From NCBI RefSeq assembly GCF_016918075.2, contig NZ_JAERPS020000005.1, positions 1-64,000 of the forward strand: a DNA stretch of 64,000 nucleotides. The letters are read 5' to 3'. Position numbers and translations under genes: made by a program. Numbering within the stretch: position 1 is the stretch's first letter; the number at the start of each line of letters is the position of its first letter. The notes below the pieces were generated by a model. It was given only the letters and a program-made list of their open reading frames with translations. It searched no databases and was not told the DNA's origin. This stretch comes from Rheinheimera maricola (GTDB taxonomy: Bacteria; Pseudomonadota; Gammaproteobacteria; Enterobacterales; Alteromonadaceae). Below are positions 9,500-19,581 of this stretch, in pieces.

Positions 9500-10687
9500 A
9501 TGAAAATATTTTCGGTTAATTTTGTTCTCGTTGCCTTACTTAGTCTTGGAGTCGCGTCCAGAATGAATGCCAATGAACTCACTGTCGCTACCTTTAACGT
9601 CAGCATGGAAGCACAAAATTATTTACCCGCAGGTGAGCCTGGTGACGGCACGGTGCTGGCGTCGTTACTGCAAAATGGTGAACAGTCACAAATTAAAAAC
9701 ATCGCCCACATTATTCAGTTAATGCAACCGGATGTGTTGCTGTTAAATGAATTTGATTACATAGCAAGCCCTGAGCTTGGTATTAAAAGCTTTATAAGTA
9801 ATTACCTGAACAAAGCGCAGGGAAAAGCACTGCCGATAGACTACCCGTATTTTTACTACAACACTGTAAACACTGGCCAACCCAGTGGCTATGATTTAGA
9901 CAATGACGGCAATGCAACAGGAGTAGGTGCAGACGCCTGGGGCTTTGGTTTTTACCCCGGCCAGTACGGCATGGTACTGCTGTCTAAGTATCCTATAGAC
10001 AGCGCAATTGTGCGCACCTTTCAGCAATTTAAATGGCAGGATATGCCGGGCTACATGCCAACAAAAAAAGTTGATCGCAGCCCCTGGTACAGCAAAGCAG
10101 CCTGGGCACAGTTTCCGTTATCGTCTAAAAGCCATTGGGATATCCCTCTTAATATAAACGGTAAAACGGTACATATATTGGCCAGCCACCCTACACCACC
10201 GGTATTTGACGGGCCGGAGAATCGTAACGGCATTCGCAACCATGACGAAATTCGTTTGTGGGTTGATTATTTAACGCCAGAAAATGCCGGCTATATCTAT
10301 GATGACAATGGCAATAAAGGTGGTTTAGCTGCCAATTCAGCCTTTGTCTTATTGGGCGATTTGAATGCCTCAGCCGATGGTGAAGGTGACGCACTCAATG
10401 CCGCCATTAGCGCCTTATATAATCATCCGCGCGTCAACAATAGCATGCCACCAAAAAGTAAGGGTGCGGTTGAAAATGCGCCGGATAATCCTAACGCTGC
10501 CTTCCATACTGCCGGTTGGCGTATGCGGGCAGATTATGTGCTGCCATCTAAAGCGGGTTTTGTGATAAAAGACAGCGGTGTATTCTGGCCGGAGAAAGCC
10601 AGCCCGTTGTATCCGTTGGTGGGGTCGCGCGGCGCCAGCTCAGATCATCGTTTGGTATGGGTTAAGCTTGAACTCAGCGCTGAATAG
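9500..10687 (+). CDS. Secreted endonuclease/exonuclease/phosphatase-fold protein
   Basis: 395 residues with a signal peptide cut near residue 25 (ASRMNA-NE). The EEP core is clear: ATFNVSMEA at the start, LLNEFDY with the metal-binding Glu, SHPTPP, LLGDLNAS with the Asp/Asn pair, and SSDHRLVWVKL with the final Asp-His. Enzymes of this fold cut phosphodiesters or phosphomonoesters; this one would act in the periplasm or outside. The long loop with DLDNDGNATG may bind calcium. An imperfect hairpin spans the stop codon (10673-10698) but has no T tail. Exact substrate unknown; DNA, phospholipid or phytate-type substrates are all possible. Confidence 0.85.
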   Translation: MKIFSVNFVLVALLSLGVASRMNANELTVATFNVSMEAQNYLPAGEPGDGTVLASLLQNGEQSQIKNIAHIIQLMQPDVLLLNEFDYIASPELGIKSFISNYLNKAQGKALPIDYPYFYYNTVNTGQPSGYDLDNDGNATGVGADAWGFGFYPGQYGMVLLSKYPIDSAIVRTFQQFKWQDMPGYMPTKKVDRSPWYSKAAWAQFPLSSKSHWDIPLNINGKTVHILASHPTPPVFDGPENRNGIRNHDEIRLWVDYLTPENAGYIYDDNGNKGGLAANSAFVLLGDLNASADGEGDALNAAISALYNHPRVNNSMPPKSKGAVENAPDNPNAAFHTAGWRMRADYVLPSKAGFVIKDSGVFWPEKASPLYPLVGSRGASSDHRLVWVKLELSAE

Positions 10688-10712
10688 TCAGCACTGAGTC
10701 ATCAGACAAGAT

Positions 10713-11795
10713 TCAGAACTTCAGTACCAGGTTTTGCACATGTACCGTAACTTCTTCACGGTCATGGTACAGGTGCTTAACTTGTAAGCGGAATCTAATA
10801 TCCGCATCTACCAGGCGCTGCTCCAGCTGCGCCAATATCTCGGTTACAGTTTCATAGCGCTTTTTCATCGGCAGTTTTAAGTTAAATATTGCCTCCTGAC
10901 ACCAGCCGTTAATCAGCCAGTCGCCCATCCGCTCGGCAACCCGTTGCGGCTGCTCAATCATGTCGCAGACAACCCAATAGACATTTTTCTTTTGCGGTTC
11001 AAACTTAAAACCATCTACTGTTAAATGCTTAACCTGACCTGTTTCCATCAGCGACTCTGCCATAGGGCCGTTATCTATAGCGGTAACCATCATGCTGCGT
11101 TTAACCAGCTGATAGGTCCAACCGCCCGGGCTGGCGCCTAAATCAACCGCGTTTAAGCCGCCGCCTAAACGTTTGTCCCATTCGTGTTTCGGAATAAACT
11201 GCAAAAAAGCTTCTTCAAGCTTTAAGGTACTGCGGCTAGGAGCCTCATTGGGAAACTTCAGCCGCATAATGCCGTTTTCCAGCGGGCTGTTGTTCTCCGG
11301 ATAAGACAAACCAATATAGCCTTGCTGGCCGCTTAACAAAAACACATGCAACACCGGCGCGCGCTTTTGCTCTTTCGCCAGCATTACCCCGGCCTGACGC
11401 AGTATCTGGCGTAGCGGTACCGTTAGTTTGCGCGCCAGCGTCGACAGAGTTTTGCCGTCATTGGTTTCCGGGTACTCTACTCTTAACTCACCACAGCCGG
11501 TTAGCTCAGCTGCAAGTAATGCCTGCAGTACCGGTGCAATACGATCTGCTGGTGGCAGCTCAAGCAATTCCGCCTGCAGCAGACACCACTGGCGGATAAA
11601 GATAAACTGCTCAAACGGATAATCACGATAGAAATGCGCCAAACTGTCGGCGTCATAGGCTTCAAAAATAACAAAAGCACTGTTGGCGCTAAGCTTACAA
11701 AAACCGAACACATCATACTGCCCGGCCTTATCCTGAATTTCTGCCGCACATTCTTTTTCAAAGCCGGCGCGACAATACAGTAATAGTTGTTTCAT
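10713..11795 (-). CDS. rlmM: 23S rRNA C2498 ribose 2'-O-methyltransferase
   Basis: 360 residues. It methylates C2498 of 23S rRNA with S-adenosylmethionine. An N-terminal THUMP-like RNA-binding half is followed by a Rossmann methyltransferase with the VDLGASPGGWTYQL motif, the DNGPM acidic residue and a Lys-Asp-Lys-Glu type set in KRSM, CDMIEQP and FNLKLPMKKRYE. The ATG at 11795 has GGAG six bases upstream; longer starts lack this. It follows ygdD by one base. The order gcvA-ygdD-rlmM matches E. coli, which supports the call. Confidence 0.95.
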   Translation of the reverse strand: MKQLLLYCRAGFEKECAAEIQDKAGQYDVFGFCKLSANSAFVIFEAYDADSLAHFYRDYPFEQFIFIRQWCLLQAELLELPPADRIAPVLQALLAAELTGCGELRVEYPETNDGKTLSTLARKLTVPLRQILRQAGVMLAKEQKRAPVLHVFLLSGQQGYIGLSYPENNSPLENGIMRLKFPNEAPSRSTLKLEEAFLQFIPKHEWDKRLGGGLNAVDLGASPGGWTYQLVKRSMMVTAIDNGPMAESLMETGQVKHLTVDGFKFEPQKKNVYWVVCDMIEQPQRVAERMGDWLINGWCQEAIFNLKLPMKKRYETVTEILAQLEQRLVDADIRFRLQVKHLYHDREEVTVHVQNLVLKF

Positions 11796-11796
11796 G

Positions 11797-12171
11797 TTAA
11801 CTCCGCCGCCAGGCGCATATTGCAAGCAACAGCCAGGCAACTATAAGGAGCTGGCCACCTATTGGCGCCAACTGTGAATAATAAAACGGCAAGGCAAATA
11901 CACCCGCCAGTATAGTCCAGACAAAACACCACAGCCCCAGATGCCAGACAACAGCAACCAACTTTGTTAATTTGGCCTCGCTATGCAGCCGCCCCAGCGC
12001 CAACAACGCCAGACAGTGAAATGCCAGCATGCCCAAAGCGCTTAAAACCCGGGCCAAAGCTTCAGTGCTTAACTGGCCCTGCCATAAATGCATCACTAAC
12101 GCGCTTAAGCCCACTACGGCGGCGCCATACACAGCGGCTACGCTGTTACTGCTTTGCCAAAAGTACTTCAT
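11797..12171 (-). CDS. ygdD: DUF423 small membrane protein (YgdD-like)
   Basis: 124 residues with four hydrophobic helices. The LSALGMLAFHCLALLALG and GGQLLIVAWLLLAI segments are typical of the DUF423/YgdD family, whose function is not established. I start it at the ATG at 12171, seven bases after AGGA. It overlaps the end of the upstream hydrolase gene by 26 bases and touches rlmM downstream, so translation is probably coupled along this run. Confidence 0.88.
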   Translation of the reverse strand: MKYFWQSSNSVAAVYGAAVVGLSALVMHLWQGQLSTEALARVLSALGMLAFHCLALLALGRLHSEAKLTKLVAVVWHLGLWCFVWTILAGVFALPFYYSQLAPIGGQLLIVAWLLLAICAWRRS

Positions 12172-12784
12172 CAATTTTCCTGCTACAAAATTGTGCCGCC
12201 TGCGCTATCAACTGTTGTTGTGTCAGGCCGCTTTTAAGCCGCGGCTTCAAATCGTGGTCGCCATCAGTAAGCCAACAAATTTGTACTGCCGGCCATTGTT
12301 TATCAGTAAGCTCGGCCTTGGAACCAAAGGCATCCCGCTCACCCTGTGCAATAAACAACGGGCAAGCCAAAGCAGCAAAATGCTCAGTGCGCCAACTGTG
12401 CTTTTTCGGCGGGTGAAACGGATAACCAAAAGCAAATACCGCCTGCACGCGAGGGTGGCTGTTTAACAAGCTGGCGACCCGGCCTCCCATCGATTTACCG
12501 CCGATAAATAAGGCTAAATCAGCCGGGCAATTGTCGATGTGTTGCATAAACCCGGCCTGCAATAGCGGCATTTTGTCTGGTAAGCTGCGTTTGCCACTAT
12601 CGATAAAGCGCTGCATATAAGCAAAATTAAAGCGCCATACCTCAATATTGTTTGCCGCCAGCTGCCGCGCCAATTGCTGCATAAACTCACATTGTGCGCC
12701 AGCGCCGGCACCATGCGCCAACAGCAAACGGGCTTTAGGCTCGCTGGCTTTATCAATAATGATATCAGTCAAGTGCCACCGCAT
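12146..12784 (-). CDS. Alpha/beta hydrolase of the KANL3/Tex30-like type
   Basis: 212 residues. LLLAHGAGAG gives the oxyanion region, GGKSMGGRVAS the nucleophilic Ser elbow, GERDAFG the acid and DGDHDL the catalytic His. Relatives are uncharacterised hydrolases. The gene is inserted between gcvA and ygdD, unlike the E. coli order. The ATG at 12784 lies inside the last codons of gcvA, a 20-base overlap that suggests coupled translation. No substrate can be proposed. Confidence 0.82.
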   Translation of the reverse strand: MRWHLTDIIIDKASEPKARLLLAHGAGAGAQCEFMQQLARQLAANNIEVWRFNFAYMQRFIDSGKRSLPDKMPLLQAGFMQHIDNCPADLALFIGGKSMGGRVASLLNSHPRVQAVFAFGYPFHPPKKHSWRTEHFAALACPLFIAQGERDAFGSKAELTDKQWPAVQICWLTDGDHDLKPRLKSGLTQQQLIAQAAQFCSRKIDEVLLAKQ

Positions 12785-13700
12785 TAGTAAACTGCTGTTC
12801 GGCAAATTCAGCTTGTTCTGTTTCGACCATTTGCGTCATCCACTGCCTGAAAGCTGTTATTTTACCAAGTTCGGTCTGGCTTTCGCGGCAGACCAAATAA
12901 TACGCGTCTTTAGATATCAATACATGGTTAAACGGCACTATTAAGCGGCCGGAATTAATATCCGGCCGTGCCAGCACGTTATGCGCCAGGGCAACGCCCT
13001 GGCCATGAATAGCCGCTTGCAACACCATAGAAGAGTGGCTGAATATCGGCCCCTGATTCACATTAAAATGCTTAAAGTTTTGCGTGGTAAACCAGGCCTT
13101 CCAAGCCCGACGCGAGCCATCATGCAATAAATTATGGTATTGCAGATCTGTCGGCTCCTGCAGCGGTTTACTGCTGTTAAGCAGCAATGGCGAACATACC
13201 GGTAGTAAGTATTCGGTGTGCAGTTTATCGGCGTGCAAATTACGCCAGCTACCACGGCCGTAATATATGGCAACGTCGACATCATCCGTTAAAGAGCCTT
13301 CATCTAAGTCGACGGCTTTAATACGTACATCAATATCCGGGTGTTGCTCACTAAACTGATTTAGCCGGGGTACCAGCCACTGAATAGCAAAGCTTGGTTG
13401 CAGGCTTACCGTTAGCGAGCCTTTGGCACCGCGGGCCAGCAGCTTTTCGGTCGATTCATGCAGCTGCAGGAATATTTCTTTGATATCCAGAAAATAGCTC
13501 TGCCCCTCTTCGGTAAGCAACAAAGAGCGGTTTTTACGCATAAACAGTTTCAAGCCTAAATGGTCTTCCAGCGCTTTAATCTGATGGCTGATAGCGGCTT
13601 GGGTAACGTACATTTCTTCTGCCGCCTTAGTAAAGCTTAAATGCCGGGCGGCGGTTTCAAAGGCTTTTAATGCATTTAGCGGAGGCAGGCGACGCGCCAT
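12765..13700 (-). CDS. gcvA: LysR-type regulator of glycine cleavage
   Basis: 311 residues, close to E. coli GcvA along its length: RLPPLNALKAFETAARHLSF and QAAISHQIKALEDHLG form the helix-turn-helix, RSLLLTEEGQSYF and PIFSHSSMVLQAAIHGQG lie in the linker and effector domain. GcvA switches the glycine cleavage operon according to glycine and purine levels. The upstream gap has CTAAT at 13738-13742, the core reported for GcvA sites, and two TGATTAA repeats at 13714 and 13726, compatible with autoregulation. I see no divergent gcvB-like small RNA here, unlike in enteric bacteria. Confidence 0.94.
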   Translation of the reverse strand: MARRLPPLNALKAFETAARHLSFTKAAEEMYVTQAAISHQIKALEDHLGLKLFMRKNRSLLLTEEGQSYFLDIKEIFLQLHESTEKLLARGAKGSLTVSLQPSFAIQWLVPRLNQFSEQHPDIDVRIKAVDLDEGSLTDDVDVAIYYGRGSWRNLHADKLHTEYLLPVCSPLLLNSSKPLQEPTDLQYHNLLHDGSRRAWKAWFTTQNFKHFNVNQGPIFSHSSMVLQAAIHGQGVALAHNVLARPDINSGRLIVPFNHVLISKDAYYLVCRESQTELGKITAFRQWMTQMVETEQAEFAEQQFTNAVALD

Positions 13701-13794
13701 AATATCTCTTAGATGATTAAATCAGTGATTAAATTTTCTAATCCGAATTATAGCGCCGCTGTCGCCACGACGCCAGCAAAGAGCTAAGCTAAGT

Positions 13795-14067
13795 TTACTT
13801 ATCTACCGGCTTATAGCCCTCAATTTCAACGTCTTCACCTTTAAACAGGAAAGCTTCCATTTGCGCTTCCAAAAACTGACGGTGTTCGGGGTTCATCATG
13901 TTCAGCTTTTTTTCATTAATCAGCATAATCTGTTTTGCCTGCCACAGGGCAAAGGCTTCTTTGCTAATACTGTTAAATATCTTTTTGCCTAAATCCCCCG
14001 GATACAGCTGAAAATCCAGCCCAGGGGCTTCTTTTTTAAGGTATTCGCAAAATATGCTACGGCTCAT
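13795..14067 (-). CDS. yggX: YggX family iron-trafficking / oxidative damage protection protein
   Basis: 90 residues, the usual family length. It begins [20 protein letters not shown] and contains the conserved single Cys (Cys7) and the [24 protein letters not shown] block. YggX protects iron-sulfur enzymes from oxidation and may bind Fe(II). The ATG at 14067 overlaps the mutY stop as ATGA. Pairing with mutY, an iron-sulfur glycosylase, is conserved in many gammaproteobacteria. Confidence 0.95.
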   Translation of the reverse strand: MSRSIFCEYLKKEAPGLDFQLYPGDLGKKIFNSISKEAFALWQAKQIMLINEKKLNMMNPEHRQFLEAQMEAFLFKGEDVEIEGYKPVDK

Positions 14068-15149
14068 AATTGTTTGTCCTTGTTGGGCATGCTTGCAGCT
14101 AATAACTGCTGAAACAGTTGTTTTGCCGGCGCCGACAAACCAACCTGTGGAATGCGCTCTATTGTAAACCAAGTCGCTGATGATTGCTCCTGCACTGTAT
14201 CAGGCTTGCATTTAAGCTTTAGCAATTGCGGCTGGATCCATAAGTGAAAATGGCTGAAAGTATGCCGAAAGCCCGCCAGCTCTTCACTGCTTTCTGCCTG
14301 CAAGGCATTTAGCGCAACATACTGCTCGCGCTCGGTTGCTGAGGCAAACTCTATAAAACCAAACAGCCCGCCCCACAAACCCGATGCCGGGCGCTGTGCC
14401 AACAGCACTTGAGTGTCATGCTGCAACAGCAGCCAGAAACTCTGCTTTTCCGGCAAAGCCTTTTTAGGTTTTTTGCCCGGATACAACGCCTGCTCACCGG
14501 CCAAAGCGGCCTGACATTTTAGTTTCAGCGGGCATTCAACACAGCGTGGTTTACTGCGGCTACACAGTGTTGCACCAAGGTCCATCATCGCCTGGTTAAA
14601 TTCAGCTACAGTGTGTTTTGGCGTTATCTGCTCAGCCAGTTGCCATAACTGTTGCTCAGTTTTTTTCTCACCGGGCCAACCGGATACAGCAGCAAAGCGT
14701 GCCAGCACTCTTTTGCAGTTACCGTCTAATATCGGGTAATGCTGCCCCAGCGCTAATGACAACACTGCACCGGCGGTCGAACGGCCTATGCCCGGCAACG
14801 CTAGCACCTGGTCAAATTCAGTTGGAAAATCGCCGTTATACTGCGCTGCTATAGTTTGCGCAGTTTTATGTAAATTACGTGCACGGGCGTAATAGCCAAG
14901 CCCGGTCCACAAATGCAACACTTCATCCAGCGGCGCTGCGGCCAGGGCATTAATATCAGCAAAACGCGCGGTAAAGCGCTCAAAGTAAGGAATAACAGTG
15001 GCAACCTGGGTTTGCTGCAGCATAACTTCACTGAGCCAGGTTTTATACGGGCTTTTATTCAGCTGCCACGGTAGTGTTTTGCGCCCGTGTTGCTGATACC
15101 AGCTAACCAACTGATTTGAAAACCAAACTGCATCCTGTTGCGGCAACAT
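14064..15149 (-). CDS. mutY: A/G-specific adenine DNA glycosylase
   Basis: 361 residues. MutY removes adenine mispaired with 8-oxoguanine. Glu41 in [11 protein letters not shown] and Asp142 in [12 protein letters not shown] are the catalytic pair; the helix-hairpin-helix is [12 protein letters not shown]; the 4Fe-4S cluster Cys are in the [17 protein letters not shown] stretch. A C-terminal NUDIX-like domain (about 240-350) recognises the 8-oxoG strand. The ATG at 15149 follows AGGGG by about six bases; an upstream in-frame start has no such site. It is divergent from trmB, as in E. coli. Confidence 0.96.
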   Translation of the reverse strand: MLPQQDAVWFSNQLVSWYQQHGRKTLPWQLNKSPYKTWLSEVMLQQTQVATVIPYFERFTARFADINALAAAPLDEVLHLWTGLGYYARARNLHKTAQTIAAQYNGDFPTEFDQVLALPGIGRSTAGAVLSLALGQHYPILDGNCKRVLARFAAVSGWPGEKKTEQQLWQLAEQITPKHTVAEFNQAMMDLGATLCSRSKPRCVECPLKLKCQAALAGEQALYPGKKPKKALPEKQSFWLLLQHDTQVLLAQRPASGLWGGLFGFIEFASATEREQYVALNALQAESSEELAGFRHTFSHFHLWIQPQLLKLKCKPDTVQEQSSATWFTIERIPQVGLSAPAKQLFQQLLAASMPNKDKQL

Positions 15150-15278
15150 AACGGCCCCTGCATAAACAATTGCGCGCAGTATAAGCAGCACTCTTTAGCT
15201 TGCCAACCATAATCGCAGTTGAGCAAAGCCACTAATACAAGGATAATACGCGCCGTTAACGATTATGCGGAGCAACAG

Positions 15279-16004
15279 ATGACAGACAGTACCGGCCAAC
15301 AGCAAGATGATCAGGCTGAAAACACCACCTATATGCGCAGAATTCGCTCTTTTGTGCTGCGCGAAGGCCGGCTGACCAAAGGCCAGCAACATGCACTTGA
15401 TACTTACTGGGCCGATTACGGTGTAAGCTATCAGGCACAACCACTGCAATTAGCAGAGGTATTTGGCCGCGATAATCACAAGGTGCTGGAAATTGGCTTT
15501 GGTATGGGTAAGTCCTTGGTGCAAATGGCAAAAGAAGCGCCAGAAAAAGATTTTATCGGTATTGAAGTGCACCGGCCCGGTGTGGGCGCCTGCTTATCTG
15601 AAGCGGTAACACAGCAGGTTAAGAACTTAAAAGTATTTGAGCACGACGCGGTAGAAGTGCTGGAGCACAGCATTGCCGACAATAGCCTGGATACAGTGCA
15701 GCTGTTTTTCCCCGATCCGTGGCATAAAAAGCGCCACCATAAGCGCCGTATTGTGCAAGGTGAATTTGTGCAACTTTTACGGCGTAAGTTAAAGCCGGGC
15801 GGCGTATTTCATATGGCTACCGACTGGCAAAACTATGCTGAACATATGCTCGAAGTGATGTCAGCTGCTGAGGGTTTCAGCAATTTATCTACCGACAGTA
15901 CCTATGTTGAACGGCCAGAGCAGCGGCCACTGACTAAATTCGAGCAACGTGGCCAGCGTTTGGGCCATGGTGTTTGGGATCTGATGTTTAAAAAGGAAGG
16001 CTAA
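15279..16004 (+). CDS. trmB: tRNA (guanine-N7)-methyltransferase
   Basis: 241 residues. It makes m7G46 in the variable loop of tRNAs. The SAM-binding motif is [43 protein letters not shown] and the C-terminal [17 protein letters not shown] are hallmarks of TrmB. I chose the ATG at 15279, with GGAG six bases upstream; a TTG 60 bases earlier extends the frame but has no binding site. rsmC starts directly after its stop, so the two are one transcript. Confidence 0.96.
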   Translation: MTDSTGQQQDDQAENTTYMRRIRSFVLREGRLTKGQQHALDTYWADYGVSYQAQPLQLAEVFGRDNHKVLEIGFGMGKSLVQMAKEAPEKDFIGIEVHRPGVGACLSEAVTQQVKNLKVFEHDAVEVLEHSIADNSLDTVQLFFPDPWHKKRHHKRRIVQGEFVQLLRRKLKPGGVFHMATDWQNYAEHMLEVMSAAEGFSNLSTDSTYVERPEQRPLTKFEQRGQRLGHGVWDLMFKKEG

Positions 16005-17024
16005 ATGCTAGCAACAGCCAGTCAACTGGTATTACGTAACATCGACGACCTCAGCGGCAACGTACTGCTGGTTGAGCCAATGGCAGACAATCTTGCTAAC
16101 GAACTGTTGCATCTGGCACCGCAGCTTCAACTGAGTTGCTACAGCACAGATGCCTCAGTGGCATCAAATTGGCGCAATGACCAAGTACAACTATATACCG
16201 ATGTGCAGCCAGATTTTACCCATACCTTTGATACTGTGGTGTTGTTTTATCCCAAAAGCAAAGAGCAATTTGGCTTTACCCTGGCCCAGTTGAAAAACGC
16301 TATTGGGCCAGAGACACAGCTGTTTGTCTGCGGTGATAACAAAGGAGGTATTAAAAGTCTGAGCAAGCATGCAGAAAAAATGGGCTTGGCAGCAAATAAA
16401 CTTGATAACGCCAAGCACTGTTTATGGTTTGCTTTATTTGGTGATTTTAAACAATTACCGCACATTGGCTCTAGCAGTTTCACAATTGAAATTGCCGGTG
16501 AGTCGCTTGTTTTGCATTCTCTGCCAGGGGTATTTAACCATGGGAAACTTGATGTTGGCACAGCTTTGTTGCTGGAAAACCTGCCACAAATATCTCAAGG
16601 AAAGGTGCTGGATTTTGCCTGCGGCTGCGGTGTTGTTGGAGCAATGTTAAAACGTAAACATCCGGCTATTGAACTATTCAGTTCTGATATTAGTTTGCTC
16701 GCTACAACTGCGACGGAACAAACGTTAGCAGCAAACGGCTTAGCGGGCACTGTAATTGCAGCAGATGGTTTACCGGCCAACCCAAAACAGTTCGATTATA
16801 TTGTCAGTAATCCGCCATTTCACACAGGCATTAAAACCGACTACAGTATTGTTGATAACTTTATCCGCCAAAGTGCACAGCGCCTCACTAGCCAGGGCAG
16901 TCTTACACTGGTAGCCAATAGTCATCTGGCGTATCTAGAGTTATTACAAGAATCGTTTAAACAGGTAACGATAAAAGCTAAGACAAACGGTTTTATCGTG
17001 TATCGGGCAGCCAATCATAGTTAA
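16005..17024 (+). CDS. rsmC: 16S rRNA G1207 N2-methyltransferase
   Basis: 339 residues in two methyltransferase-like halves, as in E. coli RsmC. The N-terminal half (about 1-150) is degenerate; the C-terminal half has VLDFACGCGVVG for SAM and the catalytic SNPPFHTG motif. PGVFNHGKLDVGTALLLENL in the linker is typical. It methylates the exocyclic amine of G1207 in assembled 30S subunits. No gap separates it from trmB, which suggests coupled expression of a tRNA and an rRNA methylase. Confidence 0.94.
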   Translation: MLATASQLVLRNIDDLSGNVLLVEPMADNLANELLHLAPQLQLSCYSTDASVASNWRNDQVQLYTDVQPDFTHTFDTVVLFYPKSKEQFGFTLAQLKNAIGPETQLFVCGDNKGGIKSLSKHAEKMGLAANKLDNAKHCLWFALFGDFKQLPHIGSSSFTIEIAGESLVLHSLPGVFNHGKLDVGTALLLENLPQISQGKVLDFACGCGVVGAMLKRKHPAIELFSSDISLLATTATEQTLAANGLAGTVIAADGLPANPKQFDYIVSNPPFHTGIKTDYSIVDNFIRQSAQRLTSQGSLTLVANSHLAYLELLQESFKQVTIKAKTNGFIVYRAANHS

Positions 17025-17049
17025 CAAGGCCTAATTCTAAGGAAACTAT

Positions 17050-17355
17050 ATGCGCACACTGTCAGTTTTGCTGCTGTTGTTCTGGCTAAGGCCAGTAGCT
17101 GCCGCTGACAATATGCGCTGTATTGAAAACCCTAAACGACAAAAGGCTTGCCCGCATCTACTGTATCGGGTAGCTGAATTACCCGGTATGGCGGCAGCGG
17201 TAGTGTGTATTTGCGTTACAGACTTTGCACTACTACTGCAGCAACCCGCCAATGAAACCGAGCAAATCAAACAAAACATGGCCAGGCGCCAATTTGAAGT
17301 TGTGCATGGTGATAAGTTGGAGACGGTGCTGGCTATTCTCAATCGCAAAATTTAA
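17050..17355 (+). CDS. Small exported protein of unknown function
   Basis: 101 residues with a clear signal peptide (MRTLSVLLLLFWLRPVAA-AD). The mature part has four Cys within about 45 residues (MRC, KAC, VCIC), which could form disulfides. AAGGAA precedes the ATG. It lies 25 bases after rsmC and ends overlapping the convergent DUF3293 gene by four bases. I do not recognise a family. Confidence 0.7.
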   Translation: MRTLSVLLLLFWLRPVAAADNMRCIENPKRQKACPHLLYRVAELPGMAAAVVCICVTDFALLLQQPANETEQIKQNMARRQFEVVHGDKLETVLAILNRKI

Positions 17356-17750
17356 TCGTTTAGCAGTATCAAGCGCTCACTAAAACTACCCAGACACTCT
17401 TCCGTTTGCGCAATTAAAACCGGCACTAAAAACAATTCGCCCTGCTGCACCCAGTAGATCGCGTTTTGCTCAAACTGCAGCGCCAGTTCAATAGCACTTT
17501 TCTTATCACAAAGTACTATCCAGCTTTTTTCCTGAAAACTTCGATCCGGCGCACTGCCAATCACAGAGCGATAAGGAAGCCGTTGTTTATTGAGACAGGC
17601 CTGAAGTTCATTGTCACGGCGTAAATTAAGGTAAGGATGCTCAGTGTGTCCAGCGGGGTTTTGTGCACTTATAATGGCGAAATCAATATCTTCAGTCAGG
17701 GCCTGATGGCAGAGAAAAACACTCGTTTTGTAACTTTCCCACAGGCTCAT
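17352..17750 (-). CDS. DUF3293 family protein
   Basis: 132 residues, soluble. It starts MSLWESYKTSVFLCH, and the FAIISAQNPAG and RRDNELQACL elements match the DUF3293 family as I know it; its function is not known. I place the start at the ATG at 17750, after a GGGG stretch. It is convergent with the small exported protein gene. Confidence 0.8.
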   Translation of the reverse strand: MSLWESYKTSVFLCHQALTEDIDFAIISAQNPAGHTEHPYLNLRRDNELQACLNKQRLPYRSVIGSAPDRSFQEKSWIVLCDKKSAIELALQFEQNAIYWVQQGELFLVPVLIAQTEECLGSFSERLILLND

Positions 17751-17895
17751 AACTAACCCCAAAGCAACAAGTGCTTCAACTATAAACGGCTTTGCTAAAT
17801 TTTCCAGTGCAGTTTGCTAAATTAAGCTAATGTGCTTAACATCAATACAAGCACGGATAGCTAATAGGGGCTTGTAAAGTGCCAGAGATAACTGA

Positions 17896-19524
17896 ATGAT
17901 TGCAATAGATAAAACTACATCTATCAAAAGCGCGTTAATTTGGGTCATTATGCTTATATGCAGCCTTACCCTTTGCGTTGCCATGGCTATTTCAGCAACT
18001 CAAGATTTTAAACTACAGCGAAACAAGCTGATTTCGCAACTAGACAGTTACATTAGCATTATTGCATTCAACGCTGCCGACAGTATCTTGAACGACGAAG
18101 CAGATATGGAGGATAATCGCTTAAGCTCATTCTCCGCAGTGGAAATTCTGCACAACATTCATATTTACAAAAAACAAACCGACTCAGACGAACTTAGTTT
18201 TTTTGCTAGCTATAACCGCAGAGATGTTGGCCCCTACCCAGTGCAATTTAACCGGGTTACTCAACTGAAAAAAGCCAATATTAGTGATGACCATATCGAA
18301 CTGGCTAAAGCCATAGGAACTGCCGAGCAACAACTTGGTTTTGTCTATATCAGGGCTAGTCAGGAAGAACTGAGCTCCTACATTCAAACCCGGGTATTGC
18401 TGGATATCCTTATTGCTTTGATTGCACTTGGTAGCGCGTTTTTTGTCAGTTCAAAACTACAACAACGCTTTACTACGCCTATTGAAACCTTGCTTAGCGT
18501 GGTACAAAAAGTCTCTAAAGAAAAGGATTATCAGATCCGGGCACCGGTAGCCCCCATCAAAGAATACAATATGCTCAGCCGGGCCTTTAACACTATGCTG
18601 GATAAAATTGAACAGCAAATCAGCAAACTACAGCAAGCGGAGCAAGAAAACCGGCAGCTGACGTTAAGTCTGGAGCAAAAAATAAACCAGCGCACCGATG
18701 CCTTAAAAACGTCGAATCAGGAACTGCTCAACACGCTGGCCACATTGCACCAATATCAGCATCAGATAGTTGAAACAGAGAAAATGGCCAGCCTGGGGCA
18801 AATGGTTGCCGGCGTAGCCCATGAAGTAAATACACCAATTGGACTGGGTGTAACAGCCTCTACGTTAATGCAAGACAAGCTTAGCGACATTCAAAAAGCC
18901 TTTGATGATAAAAAGCTTACTTCGTCGCAACTGGCTAAATTTTTGTCAGAGAGCAAAGAAAACCTCGGCATCATCTATAGAAATATGGAGCGCGCGGCCA
19001 GCTTAATTTCAAGTTTTAAACGCGTTGCTGTCGATCAATCAAATGAAAACAGACGTCAGTTCAATATGCTGCAGCTAATTAACGAAGTATTGCTGTCATT
19101 GCGGCCAAACTTGAAAAAAACCCAGCATCAGCTAGTTGTGGATTGTCCGGCTGAGTTAGAACTAGATAGCAAGCCGGGGCCCATCAATCAAATTCTCATA
19201 AACCTAATAATGAATAGCTTAATCCATGCTTTTGAACATATTGAGCAAGGCGAAATACAGATTAAAGTTAACATTAGCGATAACCGCTGCCTGTTAAGCT
19301 ACAGTGATAATGGCGCCGGTGTACCGGAGTCCATAAAAAAACGAATTTTTGATCCCTTTGTCACCACAAAGCGAGGTGAAGGTGGTAGCGGTCTGGGCTT
19401 GCACTTGGTTTATAATTTGGTGACACAAGCGCTGAACGGCAAAATTAATTTGGAAAGCGAACTAGGTAAAGGTATTCAAATTGAAATCGACTTTCCCATC
19501 ATCGTAAAACAAGCCCAAAAGTAA
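17896..19524 (+). CDS. Membrane sensor histidine kinase
   Basis: 542 residues. TM1 (about 12-33) and TM2 (about 168-186) flank a periplasmic sensor of about 130 residues, followed by HAMP (about 190-240), a coiled coil, the H-box ASLGQMVAGVAHEVNTPIG with His309, and an ATPase domain (NLIMNSLIHAFE, YSDNGAGVP, GGSGLGLHLVYNL). It would autophosphorylate His309 and pass phosphate to a response regulator. The next gene, 190 bases on, is arcA, but ArcB is also present, so its true partner is unclear. No strong ribosome binding site precedes the ATG. The signal sensed cannot be read from the sequence. Confidence 0.9.
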   Translation: MIAIDKTTSIKSALIWVIMLICSLTLCVAMAISATQDFKLQRNKLISQLDSYISIIAFNAADSILNDEADMEDNRLSSFSAVEILHNIHIYKKQTDSDELSFFASYNRRDVGPYPVQFNRVTQLKKANISDDHIELAKAIGTAEQQLGFVYIRASQEELSSYIQTRVLLDILIALIALGSAFFVSSKLQQRFTTPIETLLSVVQKVSKEKDYQIRAPVAPIKEYNMLSRAFNTMLDKIEQQISKLQQAEQENRQLTLSLEQKINQRTDALKTSNQELLNTLATLHQYQHQIVETEKMASLGQMVAGVAHEVNTPIGLGVTASTLMQDKLSDIQKAFDDKKLTSSQLAKFLSESKENLGIIYRNMERAASLISSFKRVAVDQSNENRRQFNMLQLINEVLLSLRPNLKKTQHQLVVDCPAELELDSKPGPINQILINLIMNSLIHAFEHIEQGEIQIKVNISDNRCLLSYSDNGAGVPESIKKRIFDPFVTTKRGEGGSGLGLHLVYNLVTQALNGKINLESELGKGIQIEIDFPIIVKQAQK

Positions 19525-19581
19525 TCTGCTGCAATTTACCGCTGACAGCATTACTTTGGTCGCAAGCGAGACACCAACCTC

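Noticed and set aside
11796-11840. Longer RlmM start
   Set aside because: The extra 15 residues overlap ygdD and have no ribosome binding site, while the ATG at 11795 has GGAG at the right distance.
13701-13794. A gcvB small RNA divergent from gcvA
   Set aside because: Less than 100 bases are available and no terminator or conserved core is seen.
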